DNA from: CAWDZK01 sp963726615
GTDB lineage: Bacteria; Actinomycetota; Actinomycetes; JACCUZ01
Reading direction: 5' to 3'
DNA: 64,000 bases
Assembly: GCA_963726615.1 (NCBI GenBank)
Contig: CAVSCX010000006.1
Coordinates: 186,001 to 250,000 of the forward strand
Notes under the pieces: model-generated
What the model was told of the DNA's origin: nothing
What the model saw: the letters and a program-made list of their open reading frames with translations, nothing else
Databases searched by the model: none
Made by a program: the position numbers and the translations under genes
In this document: piece after piece, positions 22,813-31,818 of the stretch
Position numbering within the stretch: the first letter of the stretch is position 1
Layout of the letters: each line of letters begins with the position of its first letter

Positions 22813-24906
22813 TCAGCGGTGGACCAGGAGGACCATGACCGAGCGACCGGCGAGGACCAGGTCGTCGCCGCCGCCGTAGCCGCCGCCAGGTGTGGGCCTC
22901 TCGTCGCCGGTGTCGAGCAGCACGTCGTACGACCTCGCCCAGGCCTTCCCCGGCAGCTGCAGCACCGCGGCGTCCTCGGCGGTGTTGAGGAGCACGAGGA
23001 CAGGGTCCGGCGCCGAGCCGTCCACCCCGGGCTTGCCGGACAGGTACATGCCCAGCAGCTGGAGCTCGTGGTCGAACCACTGCTCCGGCGACATCTCCTC
23101 GCCGTCCGCGCCGAACCAGGCGAGGTCCTTGGTGCCGTCGGCGTGGGCGGGCTGCCCGTCGAAGGCCTCGTCGTGGCGCAGCGGGGGACGGGACCTGCGC
23201 AGCTCCAGCAACGCGCGGGCCCACTCCAGCAGGTCGCGCTGCCAGTCCTCGTGCTCCCAGGACAGCCAGGAGGTCTCGTCGTCGAGGCAGTAGGCGTTGT
23301 TGTTGCCGTCCTGGGTGCGCCCGGTCTCGTCCCCGGCGGTCAGCATCGGCACCCCGGCGGACACCAGCAGCGTGGCGAGCAGGTTGCGGAGCATGCGGCG
23401 TCGCAGCGCGCGCACGTCCTCGTCATCGGTCGGTCCCTCGGTGCCGCAGTTCCACGAGTGGTTGCTGTCGGACCCGTCGTGGTTGTCCTCGCCGTTCGCC
23501 TCGTTGTGCTTGTCGTCGTAGGACACCAGGTCGTACAGGGTGAAGCCGTCGTGCGCGGTCACGAAGTTCACCGACGCGAGCGGCCCCCGTGCCGCGAACA
23601 GGTCCGAGGACCCGGACAGCCGGTAGGCCAGGTCGCGGACTCCGCCGGCGTGGCTGCGTCCGCTGCCACGGCCGCCGAGCCACGCGTCCCGCACGGTGTC
23701 ACGGAAGCGGTCGTTCCACTCCGCCCACGGTGCCGGGAAGGCGCCCAGCTGGTAGCCCCCCGGCCCGACGTCCCACGGCTCCGCGACAAGCTTGACCCGG
23801 GAGAGCACGGGGTCCTGCCCGACCACGGCGAGGAAGGTGCCCCCGGACTCGAACCCGTCGCCACCGCGGGCGAGCGCCGGGGCCAGGTCGAAGCGGAAGC
23901 CGTCGACGTGCATCTCCTCCACCCAGTAGCGCAGCGAGTCGGTGACCATCGCGAGGGCGCGCGGGTGCCGGAGATCGAGGGTGTTGCCGCAGCCGGTCAC
24001 GTCGACGTAGCGGCCACCGGCGGCAAGCCGGTAGTACGCCTCGTTGTCCAGGCCGCGCCACGACAGCGTCGGGCCGTCGGTACCGCCCTCGGCGGTGTGG
24101 TTGTAGACGACGTCGAGCAGCACCTCGAGACCGGCCGCGTGCAGCGCGCGCACCATGTCGCGGAACTCGGTGACCTGCTGGCCGCGGGCGCCGGACGAGC
24201 AGTAGCCGGCGTGCGGCGCGAAGAAGCCGAGGGTGTTGTAGCCCCAGTAGTTGGTCCGGCCACGGCGCAGCAGGACGGGCTCGCTGGCCACCTGCTGCAG
24301 GGGGAGCAGCTCCAGTGTCGTGACCCCGAGCGAGACCAGGTGCTCGACGGCCGCGGGGTGTGCGAGGCCGGCGTAGGTGCCGCGCAGGTGCTCGGGGACG
24401 CCGGGGTGGCACGCGGTGAAGCCCTTGACGTGGGCCTCGTAGACGACGGTGTCGGCCCAGGGCACCTCGGGGCGCCGGTCGCCCTGCCAGTCGTAGCCCG
24501 GGTGGAACACCACTGCGTGCGGCACGTACGGCGCCGAGTCGCGGTCGTCCGGCAGCCGGTCGTCCGCACCGGGCTCGGGGCCGAGCACCGCCGGGTCCGG
24601 CCGCAGCGTGCCGTCGATCGACCGGGCGTACGGGTCGACGAGCAGCTTGGCCGGGTTGAAACGGTGCCCGTGGCCGGGGTCCCACGGTCCGTGCACCCGG
24701 TAGCCGTACCGCTGACCCGGCCGGACCGCGGGCACGTGGCCGTGCCAGACGTCGTCGGTGCGCTCGGTCAGCTCGACACGGCGCTCGCCCCCGTCGTCGT
24801 CCATCAGGGCGAGCTCGACGGCCTCTCCCCGGCTGAACACGGCGAACGACGTGCCCTCGTCGTCCGGGTGGGCGCCGAGCCGGGGAACCAGGGGTCGGGG
24901 TGGCAC
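22813..24906 (-). CDS. glgX: glycogen debranching enzyme
   Basis: A 697-residue GH13_11 isoamylase-type enzyme that hydrolyses alpha-1,6 branches in phosphorylase limit dextrin. Seen: CBM48 at the N-terminus (FAVFSRGEAVELAL), DVVYNHTAEG, nucleophile Asp in GFRFDLAPAL, acid Glu in KLVAEPWD, VNFVTAHDGFTLYD, and NNNAYCLDDE. The GTG at 24906 is preferred because TACCGT ends 6 nt upstream; a GTG 7 codons earlier is the alternative. It shares a 45-bp promoter gap with the enoyl-CoA hydratase gene and faces glgP across a palindromic element. Confidence 0.96.
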   Translation of the reverse strand: MPPRPLVPRLGAHPDDEGTSFAVFSRGEAVELALMDDDGGERRVELTERTDDVWHGHVPAVRPGQRYGYRVHGPWDPGHGHRFNPAKLLVDPYARSIDGTLRPDPAVLGPEPGADDRLPDDRDSAPYVPHAVVFHPGYDWQGDRRPEVPWADTVVYEAHVKGFTACHPGVPEHLRGTYAGLAHPAAVEHLVSLGVTTLELLPLQQVASEPVLLRRGRTNYWGYNTLGFFAPHAGYCSSGARGQQVTEFRDMVRALHAAGLEVLLDVVYNHTAEGGTDGPTLSWRGLDNEAYYRLAAGGRYVDVTGCGNTLDLRHPRALAMVTDSLRYWVEEMHVDGFRFDLAPALARGGDGFESGGTFLAVVGQDPVLSRVKLVAEPWDVGPGGYQLGAFPAPWAEWNDRFRDTVRDAWLGGRGSGRSHAGGVRDLAYRLSGSSDLFAARGPLASVNFVTAHDGFTLYDLVSYDDKHNEANGEDNHDGSDSNHSWNCGTEGPTDDEDVRALRRRMLRNLLATLLVSAGVPMLTAGDETGRTQDGNNNAYCLDDETSWLSWEHEDWQRDLLEWARALLELRRSRPPLRHDEAFDGQPAHADGTKDLAWFGADGEEMSPEQWFDHELQLLGMYLSGKPGVDGSAPDPVLVLLNTAEDAAVLQLPGKAWARSYDVLLDTGDERPTPGGGYGGGDDLVLAGRSVMVLLVHR

Positions 24907-24951
24907 CGGGCCACGGTAGGCGATCACGGCGCACTCGTTACGGTGGCCGCC
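24907..24951. promoter_or_regulatory. 45-bp divergent gap with overlapping leaderless promoters
   Basis: TACCGT on the minus strand (plus 24913-24918) serves glgX. TACGGT on the plus strand (24939-24944) serves the enoyl-CoA hydratase, 7 nt before its ATG. The hexamers are only 20 bp apart, so the -35 of each falls on the -10 of the other. Confidence 0.5.
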
Positions 24952-25734
24952 ATGACTTCGCCACTGGTCCGGCTGGAGGTGGCGGACGGGATCGGGACGA
25001 TCCGCCTCGACCGCCCGCCGATGAACGCGCTCAACGTCCAGGTGCAGGAGGAGCTGCGTGCCGCCGCGCACGAGGCCGGCGCACGGTCCGACGTCGCGGC
25101 CGTCGTGGTCTACGGCGGCGAGAAGGTGTTCGCAGCCGGCGCGGACATCAAGGAGATGGCCGCGATGTCCTACGCCGACATGGTGGCCAGGTCGGGCGCG
25201 CTGCAGTCGTCGCTCACCGCCGTGGCCGCGATCCCCAAGCCGGTCGTCGCCGCGGTGACCGGCTACGCCCTGGGCGGCGGCTGTGAGCTCGCGCTGTGCG
25301 CCGACTTCCGCGTCGCGGGGGACAACGCGAAGCTGGGTCAGCCGGAGATCCAGCTGGGTGTGATCCCCGGCGCCGGCGGGACGCAGCGACTGCCCCGCCT
25401 GGTCGGCCCGTCGCGGGCGAAGGACATCATCTTCAGCGGCCGCTTCGTCGACGCCCAGGAGGCCCTGGCCATCGGCCTCGTCGACCAGGTGGTGCCGGCG
25501 GACGACGTCTACACCGCTGCCGTCGCGATGGTCTCGCGCTTCGTCGGCGGCCCCGCCCTCGCTCTGCGGGCCGCCAAGGAGGCCGTCGACGCGGGCCTCG
25601 AGACCGACCTCGTCACCGGCCTCGAGCTGGAGCGGCTGCAGTTCTGCGGGCTCTTCGCCACCGATGACCGCCGGACCGGGATGGAGTCCTTCGTGGAGAA
25701 CGGCCCCGGCAAGGCCCGTTTCAGCGGGAGGTGA
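24952..25734 (+). CDS. enoyl-CoA hydratase
   Basis: A 260-residue crotonase-fold enzyme hydrating 2-enoyl-CoA esters to 3-hydroxyacyl-CoA. Seen: the first oxyanion-hole segment AAGADIKEM, the second in YALGGGCELAL, and both catalytic Glu residues, in GQPEIQLGVIPGAGG (two Glu-context positions as in rat crotonase). Length is standard. The ATG follows TACGGT by 7 nt with no Shine-Dalgarno, so it is probably leaderless. A methyltransferase gene follows 7 nt after the stop. Chain-length specificity cannot be told; beta-oxidation or crotonyl-CoA formation for Ccr are both possible. Confidence 0.92.
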   Translation: MTSPLVRLEVADGIGTIRLDRPPMNALNVQVQEELRAAAHEAGARSDVAAVVVYGGEKVFAAGADIKEMAAMSYADMVARSGALQSSLTAVAAIPKPVVAAVTGYALGGGCELALCADFRVAGDNAKLGQPEIQLGVIPGAGGTQRLPRLVGPSRAKDIIFSGRFVDAQEALAIGLVDQVVPADDVYTAAVAMVSRFVGGPALALRAAKEAVDAGLETDLVTGLELERLQFCGLFATDDRRTGMESFVENGPGKARFSGR

Positions 25735-25741
25735 CCGGGCC

Positions 25742-26713
25742 GTGACCACGCCGGGGCCGACGCCTGCGCCGGAGCCGCAGCCCAGCGCCGCCGACGTCGA
25801 GCGCGCCAGGTCCGACCCCAAGCACGCGAACGTGCTCTACCACGACTGGGAGGCGTCGACCTACGACGAGAAGTGGTCGATCTCCTACGACCAGCGGTGC
25901 ATCGACTACGCCCGGGACCGGTTCGTCGCGATCGCCGGCCGGGAGGACGCGGCCGGCTGGCCGTACGGCGACGCGCTCGAGATCGGCAGCGGCACCGGCT
26001 TCTTCCTGCTCAACCTGATGCAGGCCGGTGTCGCGGCCCGCGGTCACGTCACGGACCTGTCGCCGGGCATGGTGGAGGCGGCGGTGCGCAACGGCGCCGC
26101 GCTGGGGCTCGACGTCGACGGCCGGGTGGCCGACGCCGAGTCGCTCCCGTACGACGACGGGTCCTTCGACCTCGTGGTGGGGCACGCGGTGCTGCACCAC
26201 ATCCCGGATGTCGAGCGCGCGCTGCGCGAGGTGCTGCGCGTGCTCCGGCCGGGTGGCCGCTTCGTCGTCGCCGGCGAGCCGACCACGATCGGTGACTGGT
26301 ACGCGCGCCGACTCGGTCGGCTCACCTGGTGGGCGGCGACCGCGGTGACCCACCTTCCCCCGCTGCGGGACCGGTGGTCACGGCCGGTCGAGCAGCTCGC
26401 CGAGTCCTCGCACGCGGCGGCGCTGGAGTCGGTGGTCGACGTGCACACCTTCGAGCCCGGCGACCTGGCCGCCACAGCGCTGCGGGCCGGCGCGGTGGAC
26501 GTGCGCACCACGGCCGAGGAGCTCACCGCGGCCTTCCTCGGGTGGCCCGTGCGCACCTTCGAGGCTGCGGTCAACCCCGCGCGTCTCGGCTGGGGCTGGG
26601 CGATGTTCGCCTACCGCTCCTGGCAGCGGCTCTCCGCACTGGACCGCGCCCTGGGCCGCGTCCTGCCCCAGCGGGTGTTCTACAACGTCCTGCTCACCGG
26701 GACCCGGCCCTGA
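25742..26713 (+). CDS. class I SAM-dependent methyltransferase
   Basis: A 323-residue methyltransferase_11-type protein. Seen: SAM motif I ALEIGSGTGFFLLNL, motif II around HVTDLSPGMVEAA, a DAESLPYDDGSFDLVVGHAVLHH segment, and a C-terminal extension with hydrophobic, Trp-rich stretches that may touch the membrane. The GTG start follows GGGAGG by about 11 nt. It is packed between an enoyl-CoA hydratase and a hexapeptide acyltransferase with gaps of 7 and 10 nt, so it is probably in an operon. Substrate not recognised; a lipid is plausible given the context. Confidence 0.85.
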   Translation: MTTPGPTPAPEPQPSAADVERARSDPKHANVLYHDWEASTYDEKWSISYDQRCIDYARDRFVAIAGREDAAGWPYGDALEIGSGTGFFLLNLMQAGVAARGHVTDLSPGMVEAAVRNGAALGLDVDGRVADAESLPYDDGSFDLVVGHAVLHHIPDVERALREVLRVLRPGGRFVVAGEPTTIGDWYARRLGRLTWWAATAVTHLPPLRDRWSRPVEQLAESSHAAALESVVDVHTFEPGDLAATALRAGAVDVRTTAEELTAAFLGWPVRTFEAAVNPARLGWGWAMFAYRSWQRLSALDRALGRVLPQRVFYNVLLTGTRP

Positions 26714-26723
26714 CGACGTCGCG

Positions 26724-27455
26724 ATGAGCCGGCCGGACCCGCGGCAGGTGCCGCTGCGTGCGTTCGTCTCCGCGGCCAGCCTGCGCTGGGTGCTCCGCCA
26801 CCGGGCGGTGACGCCGTACTACCTCCTCCGCTACTGGCGGTTCCTCCGGCTGCGGCTCCGGCACCCGGACGTCGTCACCGAGGGCTTCGTCTTCCTGGGC
26901 CGAGACGTGGTCGTGACAGCCCGGCGCGGCTACGGCCGGGTCGTGCTCGGCCGGTGGGTCCACCTCGGGGACCGGTGCTCGCTGCGCGCACACGAGGGAA
27001 CCCTGCGGATCGGTGACAAGACCGTCCTCGGCCGGGAGGACACCCTCAACTGCTACCTCGACCTGGACATCGGCCCGCGGTGCATCGTCGCCGACTGGGT
27101 CTACGTCGGCGACTTCGACCACCGGTACGACGACCTGCGCGTGCCGATCAAGGACCAGGGCATCGCGAAGTCGCCGGTTCGCGTCGGCGCCGACGTCTGG
27201 ATCGGGGTCAAGGCCTCGGTCCTGCGCGGCGCACAGGTGGGCGACGGCTGTGTGCTCGCCGCGCACACCGTCGTCAAGGGGGAGGTCCCGCCGGGCAGCG
27301 TGGTCGCGGGCGTGCCCGGCCGGGTGGTGCGCGACCGGGCCCGGTCCTGGGAGGAGACGGCGGCGCAGCGAGCGGGCGAGGGCGCCCGGGGCGCGGACCG
27401 GCCGTCAGCCTCCGGCCGGGGTACCGGGTCGGCCCCCGGCCCTACTGACGGGTAA
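26724..27455 (+). CDS. left-handed beta-helix (hexapeptide) acyltransferase
   Basis: A 243-residue protein with a basic N-terminus (YYLLRYWRFLRLRLRH) likely to be a membrane-associating helix, followed by hexapeptide repeats from about residue 60 to 205 of the (I/V)G-x4 type, including the VYVGDFDHRYDDL loop with the catalytic-type His and IGVKASVLRGAQVGDG. The tail is Gly/Ala-rich and disordered. This family O-acetylates sugars or lipids. It starts 10 nt after the methyltransferase stop with no clear ribosome binding site, suggesting coupling. The acceptor is unknown. Confidence 0.82.
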   Translation: MSRPDPRQVPLRAFVSAASLRWVLRHRAVTPYYLLRYWRFLRLRLRHPDVVTEGFVFLGRDVVVTARRGYGRVVLGRWVHLGDRCSLRAHEGTLRIGDKTVLGREDTLNCYLDLDIGPRCIVADWVYVGDFDHRYDDLRVPIKDQGIAKSPVRVGADVWIGVKASVLRGAQVGDGCVLAAHTVVKGEVPPGSVVAGVPGRVVRDRARSWEETAAQRAGEGARGADRPSASGRGTGSAPGPTDG

Positions 27456-27458
27456 CAT
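27453..27458 (+). promoter_or_regulatory. -10 hexamer upstream of etfB
   Basis: TAACAT overlaps the stop codon of the acyltransferase gene and lies 88 nt before the etfB ATG. Initiation here would give a leader of about 80 nt, which contains a GC hairpin near 27477-27502. Confidence 0.4.
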
Positions 27459-27546
27459 AGCCCGCAGGAGTCACCCGGAGCCCGGCGCCACGACGCCGGC
27501 TGACAGGGTGTGCGAGTTCCCGTCACGCGAGGAGACCGGCAGCCGC

Positions 27547-28353
27547 ATGAACATCGTCGTCTGTGTGAAGCAGGTTCCCGACACCTGGTCGGAGAAGAAG
27601 CTGGACGCGTCGGACTCGACGCTGGACCGGGCCGCGACCGACCCGGTGATGAACGAGATGGACGAGTACGCCGTCGAGGAGGCGCTGAAGCTGCAGGAGG
27701 CGCACGGCGGCGAGGTGACGATCCTCTGCATGGGACCGGACGCCGCTACCGACACGGTGCGGAAGGCGCTGTCGATGGGCGCCGACAAGGCGATCCACGT
27801 GGTCGACGACGCTTTGCACGGCTCGGACGCGGTCGCGACGTCGTTGGCGTTGGCCAAGGCGGTCGAGAAGGCCGGTGAGGTCGACCTGGTGCTGCTGGGA
27901 TCCGAGTCCTCCGACGCGCGGATGAGCGTGGTCCCGGCGATGCTCGCCGAGCGGCTGGGCCTGCCCCAGCTGACCTTCGCCAAGGAGGTCACCGTCGACA
28001 TGGCCGACGGCACCGGTGTCGTGTCCATCAAGCGGCTGACCGACGACGGGTACCAGGTCGTCACCGCCTCGACGCCGGCCGTGGTGAGCGTCGTGGAGAA
28101 GATCAACGAGCCGCGCTACCCGTCCTTCAAGGGGATCATGGCGGCCAAGAAGAAGCCGATGGAGACCCTGGCGCTCGGCGACCTCGGGATCGACGCCGGC
28201 GACGTCGGGCTGGGTGGCGCCTGGTCCCGGGTCAGCTCGTTCGAGTCGGCCCCGCCCCGCCAGGCGGGCACCGTCGTCACAGGTGAGGGCGGCGACCCCG
28301 AGGCACTGGCCGACAAGCTCGTCGAGTTCCTCGCGTCCAAGAAGTTCGTCTGA
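27547..28353 (+). CDS. etfB: electron transfer flavoprotein, beta subunit
   Basis: A 268-residue EtfB/FixA protein that, with EtfA, accepts electrons from acyl-CoA dehydrogenases. Seen: MNIVVCVKQVPDT at the start, the AMP-binding region around LLGSESSDARMSVVPAMLAERLG, and a C-terminal arm that wraps EtfA. GGAGA lies about 11 nt before the ATG. etfA follows 18 nt after the stop. The nearby enoyl-CoA hydratase makes a role in acyl-CoA oxidation likely. Confidence 0.96.
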   Translation: MNIVVCVKQVPDTWSEKKLDASDSTLDRAATDPVMNEMDEYAVEEALKLQEAHGGEVTILCMGPDAATDTVRKALSMGADKAIHVVDDALHGSDAVATSLALAKAVEKAGEVDLVLLGSESSDARMSVVPAMLAERLGLPQLTFAKEVTVDMADGTGVVSIKRLTDDGYQVVTASTPAVVSVVEKINEPRYPSFKGIMAAKKKPMETLALGDLGIDAGDVGLGGAWSRVSSFESAPPRQAGTVVTGEGGDPEALADKLVEFLASKKFV

Positions 28354-28371
28354 GAAGGGCTGGCAGGAGAC

Positions 28372-29331
28372 ATGGCTGAGGTTCTGGTTCTCGTCGAGCA
28401 CACCGACGGCGAGGTCAAGAAGGTCACCGGCGAGCTGCTGACCCTGGCCCGGCGGCTCGGCGAGCCGGCCGCGGTGCTCATCGGCAGCGGATTCGACGCG
28501 GCGAAGGAGACGCTCGCGCAGTACGGCGCGGCGAAGGTCTACGTCGCCGAGGACGCGGAGGTGTCGTCGTACCTCGTCGCGCCCGTCGCCGAGCTGCTCG
28601 CCAAGCTCGTTGCCGACAGCTCCCCGGCCGCCGTCCTGCTGGCCTCCGGTGCGGAGGGGAAGGAGATCGCCGCGCGGCTGGCCGTCAAGACCGGCTCCGG
28701 GGTGATCACCGACGCGACCGACGTCACGGCCGACGACGGCATCACCGCCGAGCAGCAGGTGTTCGGCGGCTCGACGATCGTCCGGTCACAGGTCTCCACC
28801 GGCACGCCGATCATCACCGTCCGCCCCAACTCGGTCGCCGCCGAGCCGGCGCCCGGGGCGGCCGAACGAGTCGACGTCGCCGTCGAGCTCTCCGCCGCCG
28901 CCAAGGCCGCGCGGATCACCGACCGGGTTGTCGAGGAGAAGGGCGAGCGCCCCGAGCTCACCGAGGCCGCGATCGTCGTCTCCGGCGGCCGCGGCGTCGG
29001 GTCCGGTGAGAACTTCTCGGTCATCGAGGCCCTCGCCGACTCCCTCGGCGCGGCCGTCGGCGCCTCCCGCGCCGCGACCGATGCCGGGTGGTACCCGCAT
29101 CAGCACCAGGTCGGCCAGACCGGCAAGACCGTGTCCCCACAGCTGTACGTCGCCGCCGGCATCTCGGGTGCGATCCAGCACCGCGCCGGCATGCAGACGT
29201 CCAAGACCATCGTGGCCATCAACAAGGACCCCGAGGCGCCGATCTTCGAGCTTGTCGACTTCGGCGTGGTCGGGGACCTGCACCAGGTGGTCCCCGCCCT
29301 CACCGACAAGGTCAGGGCGCGCAAGGGCTGA
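28372..29331 (+). CDS. etfA: electron transfer flavoprotein, alpha subunit
   Basis: A 319-residue EtfA/FixB protein. The N-terminal domain (1-185) mirrors EtfB. The C-terminal FAD domain shows VVSGGRGVGSGENF, GASRAATDAGW, QVGQTGKTVSP and SGAIQHRAGM, the usual FAD contacts. GGAG precedes the ATG by about 7 nt. Second gene of the etfBA operon. A perfect hairpin (29389-29422) follows the stop. Confidence 0.97.
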   Translation: MAEVLVLVEHTDGEVKKVTGELLTLARRLGEPAAVLIGSGFDAAKETLAQYGAAKVYVAEDAEVSSYLVAPVAELLAKLVADSSPAAVLLASGAEGKEIAARLAVKTGSGVITDATDVTADDGITAEQQVFGGSTIVRSQVSTGTPIITVRPNSVAAEPAPGAAERVDVAVELSAAAKAARITDRVVEEKGERPELTEAAIVVSGGRGVGSGENFSVIEALADSLGAAVGASRAATDAGWYPHQHQVGQTGKTVSPQLYVAAGISGAIQHRAGMQTSKTIVAINKDPEAPIFELVDFGVVGDLHQVVPALTDKVRARKG

Positions 29332-29388
29332 CGGGACGGCCCTTCCGCGGCGTTCTCGACCCGACCGTGGCTTGCATGCCGCGGTACA

Positions 29389-29422
29389 CCCGAGTTGATC
29401 ACGCTTGCGTGATCAACTCGGG
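29389..29422. repeat. perfect palindrome after etfA
   Basis: CCCGAGTTGATCACGC at 29389-29404 is the exact complement of 29407-29422, with only TT between. It lies between the etfA stop (29331) and the cysteine desulfurase start (29465). There is no U tract, so it is either a factor-assisted terminator, a repetitive element or an operator. Confidence 0.65.
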
Positions 29423-29464
29423 GTCGCGGGCGCGGGGGCGGGTGCGACGTATGCTCGTCCGGCC

Positions 29465-30682
29465 ATGACCACAGCTCCGCGCACCGTCTACCTCGACCAC
29501 GCGGCCACCACGCCGATGGTGCCCGAGGCGGTCGAGGCGATGACCGACCTGCTCGGCAGGGCGCAGATCGTCGCGAACCCCTCCTCGCTGCACACGTCCG
29601 GCCGGGCCGCGCGCCGGCTGGTGGAGGAGTCGCGGGAGACCGTCGCGGCCGCCCTCGGGGCCCGGCCGAGCGAGATCCTGTTCACCGGCGGCGGGACCGA
29701 GAGCGACAACCTTGCGGTCAAGGGCCTGTACTGGCAGCGGCGCAGCGAGGACCCGGCCCGGCGCCGGATCCTGGCCAGCGCCGTCGAGCACCACGCCGTG
29801 ATGGACGCGGTGCTCTGGCTGGCCGAGCACGAGGGCGCGACGGTCGAGTGGCTGCCGGTCGACGGCACCGGCCGGGTCCGCCCCGAGGCGCTGGAGTCCG
29901 CCCTCGCGGCCGACCCCGCGTCGGCCTCCCTGGTCACGGTGATGTGGGCGAACAACGAGGTCGGCACCGTGCAACCTGTTGCCGAGCTGGCCGCGGTGGC
30001 GGCGGCGTACGGCGTGCCGATCCACTCCGACGCGATCCAGGCGGTCGGCACGCTGCCCGTCGACTTCGCGACCAGTGGCCTGGACGCCATGACGGTCACC
30101 GGGCACAAGATCGGCGGCCCGCTCGGGGTCGGAGTCCTCGCCCTCGGCCGAACCCAGGACCTGGTGCCGGTCCTGCACGGCGGCGGTCAGGAGCGGGACG
30201 TGCGGTCCGGCACCCTGGACACGCCGGCCATCGTCGGGCTGGCGACCGCGGCCGAGCTCGCGGTCAAGCGTCGGGTCGAGCACGCCGATGCCGTCGCGGC
30301 CCTCCGCGACGACCTCGTCCGGCGGGTCCGCTCGGTGGTCCCCGACGCCGTCCTCGGCGGCGACCCCGACCTGTCGACCGAGCACCGGCTGCCGGGCAAC
30401 GCGCACTTCTCCTTCCCCGGCTGCGAGGGCGACGCGCTCCTGCTGCTCCTCGACGCCCGCGGTATCGAGGTGTCCACCGGCTCGGCGTGCTCGGCGGGCG
30501 TCCCGCAGCCGAGCCACGTGCTGCTCGCGATGGGCGTCCCCGAGGACCTGGCGCGCGGCTCGCTGCGGTTCTCCTTCGGTCACACCTCCACCGCGTCCGA
30601 CGTCGACGCCGTCGTCGACGCGATCGGGCCGGTCGTGGAGCGCGCCCGGCGCGCCGGCCGGGCCGGCGCCCCGAAGGCCTGA
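29465..30682 (+). CDS. cysteine desulfurase (IscS/NifS family)
   Basis: A 405-residue class V aminotransferase-fold enzyme that takes sulfur from cysteine as a persulfide. Seen: YLDHAATTP at the N-terminus, FTGGGTESDN, the pyridoxal-phosphate Lys215 in VTGHKIGGP, and active-site Cys342 in STGSACSAG. TATGCT lies 9 nt before the ATG and there is no Shine-Dalgarno. mnmA follows after 7 nt, so its main job is probably sulfur delivery for 2-thiouridine in tRNA, with iron-sulfur assembly possible. Confidence 0.94.
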   Translation: MTTAPRTVYLDHAATTPMVPEAVEAMTDLLGRAQIVANPSSLHTSGRAARRLVEESRETVAAALGARPSEILFTGGGTESDNLAVKGLYWQRRSEDPARRRILASAVEHHAVMDAVLWLAEHEGATVEWLPVDGTGRVRPEALESALAADPASASLVTVMWANNEVGTVQPVAELAAVAAAYGVPIHSDAIQAVGTLPVDFATSGLDAMTVTGHKIGGPLGVGVLALGRTQDLVPVLHGGGQERDVRSGTLDTPAIVGLATAAELAVKRRVEHADAVAALRDDLVRRVRSVVPDAVLGGDPDLSTEHRLPGNAHFSFPGCEGDALLLLLDARGIEVSTGSACSAGVPQPSHVLLAMGVPEDLARGSLRFSFGHTSTASDVDAVVDAIGPVVERARRAGRAGAPKA

Positions 30683-30689
30683 GGCGACC

Positions 30690-31766
30690 GTGCGGGTGCT
30701 CGCCGCGATGTCCGGCGGTGTCGACTCCGCTGTCGCCGCCGCGCGTGCCGCCGAGGCCGGCCATGACGTCACCGGCGTCCACCTGGCGCTGTCCGCCAAC
30801 CCGACGTCGTTCCGCACCGGCGCACGAGGCTGCTGCACCCTCGAGGACGCCCGCGACGCGCGCCGGGCGGCGGACGTCATCGGGATCCCCTTCTACGTGT
30901 GGGACCTCGCCGAGCGCTTCCGCGAGGACGTGGTCGACGACTTCGTGGCCGAGTACGCCGCCGGTCGTACGCCGAACCCGTGCCTGCGCTGCAACGAGAA
31001 GATCAAGTTCGCGGCGGTGCTGGACAAGGCCGTCGCGCTGGGGTTCGACGCCGTGTGCACCGGCCACTACGCCCGCGTCGTCGAGGGCAGGCTGCTCAGG
31101 GCGGTCGACGAGGGCAAGGACCAGTCCTACGTGCTGGGGGTCCTCACCGCCGCCCAGGTGGCCCGCGCCATGTTCCCGATCGGCGGCACGCGCAAGGAGG
31201 ACGTGCGCGCGGAGGCGGACCGGCGTGGTCTGGCGGTGGCGGCCAAGCCGGACAGCCACGACATCTGCTTCATCGCCGACGGCGACACGGCGGGCTTCCT
31301 CGCGGACCGGCTCGGCGCCCAGCCCGGTCCGGTGGTGGACACCGAGGGCGCGCAGGTCGGTGAGCACGACGGTGCGTTCGCGTTCACGGTCGGGCAGCGC
31401 CGGGGCCTGCGGCTCGGCCGGCCGGCCGCCGACGGCAAGCCGCGCTACGTCCTCGACGTCTCGCCTGTCACCCGCACCGTCACTGTCGGTACGGCCGAGG
31501 AGCTCGACGTCAGGGGGCTGACCGGGACCCGACCGGTGTGGAGCGGTGCCGCGCCGGTCGTGCCCACCTCCTGCCTGGTGCAGGTGAGCGCGCACGGCGC
31601 GGCCGTCCCGGCGACCGCCAGGTGCGAGGGCGACAAGCTCGAGGTGGGGCTGACCGAGCCGCTGCGAGGTGTGGCGCCCGGTCAGGCCGTCGTGCTGTAC
31701 GACGGCGATGCCGTCCTCGGCTCGGCCACCATCGCGCGCACCGTGCGGGCAGCCGTCGCTACCTGA
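30690..31766 (+). CDS. mnmA: tRNA-specific 2-thiouridylase
   Basis: A 358-residue enzyme that thiolates U34 of tRNA-Glu, -Gln and -Lys, using ATP to adenylate the base. Seen: the PP-loop SGGVDSA at residues 8-14, catalytic Cys98 in NPCLRCN, and the persulfide Cys193 in HDICFI, followed by the central and C-terminal beta-barrel domains. GTG start with GAGG 5 nt upstream, 7 nt after the cysteine desulfurase stop; the two form a sulfur-transfer operon. Confidence 0.96.
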   Translation: MRVLAAMSGGVDSAVAAARAAEAGHDVTGVHLALSANPTSFRTGARGCCTLEDARDARRAADVIGIPFYVWDLAERFREDVVDDFVAEYAAGRTPNPCLRCNEKIKFAAVLDKAVALGFDAVCTGHYARVVEGRLLRAVDEGKDQSYVLGVLTAAQVARAMFPIGGTRKEDVRAEADRRGLAVAAKPDSHDICFIADGDTAGFLADRLGAQPGPVVDTEGAQVGEHDGAFAFTVGQRRGLRLGRPAADGKPRYVLDVSPVTRTVTVGTAEELDVRGLTGTRPVWSGAAPVVPTSCLVQVSAHGAAVPATARCEGDKLEVGLTEPLRGVAPGQAVVLYDGDAVLGSATIARTVRAAVAT

Positions 31767-31818
31767 CCGACCCGCCGGACCTCGGTGCCGGTCCACGCGC
31801 GGGCGTAGCGTCGGCGGT

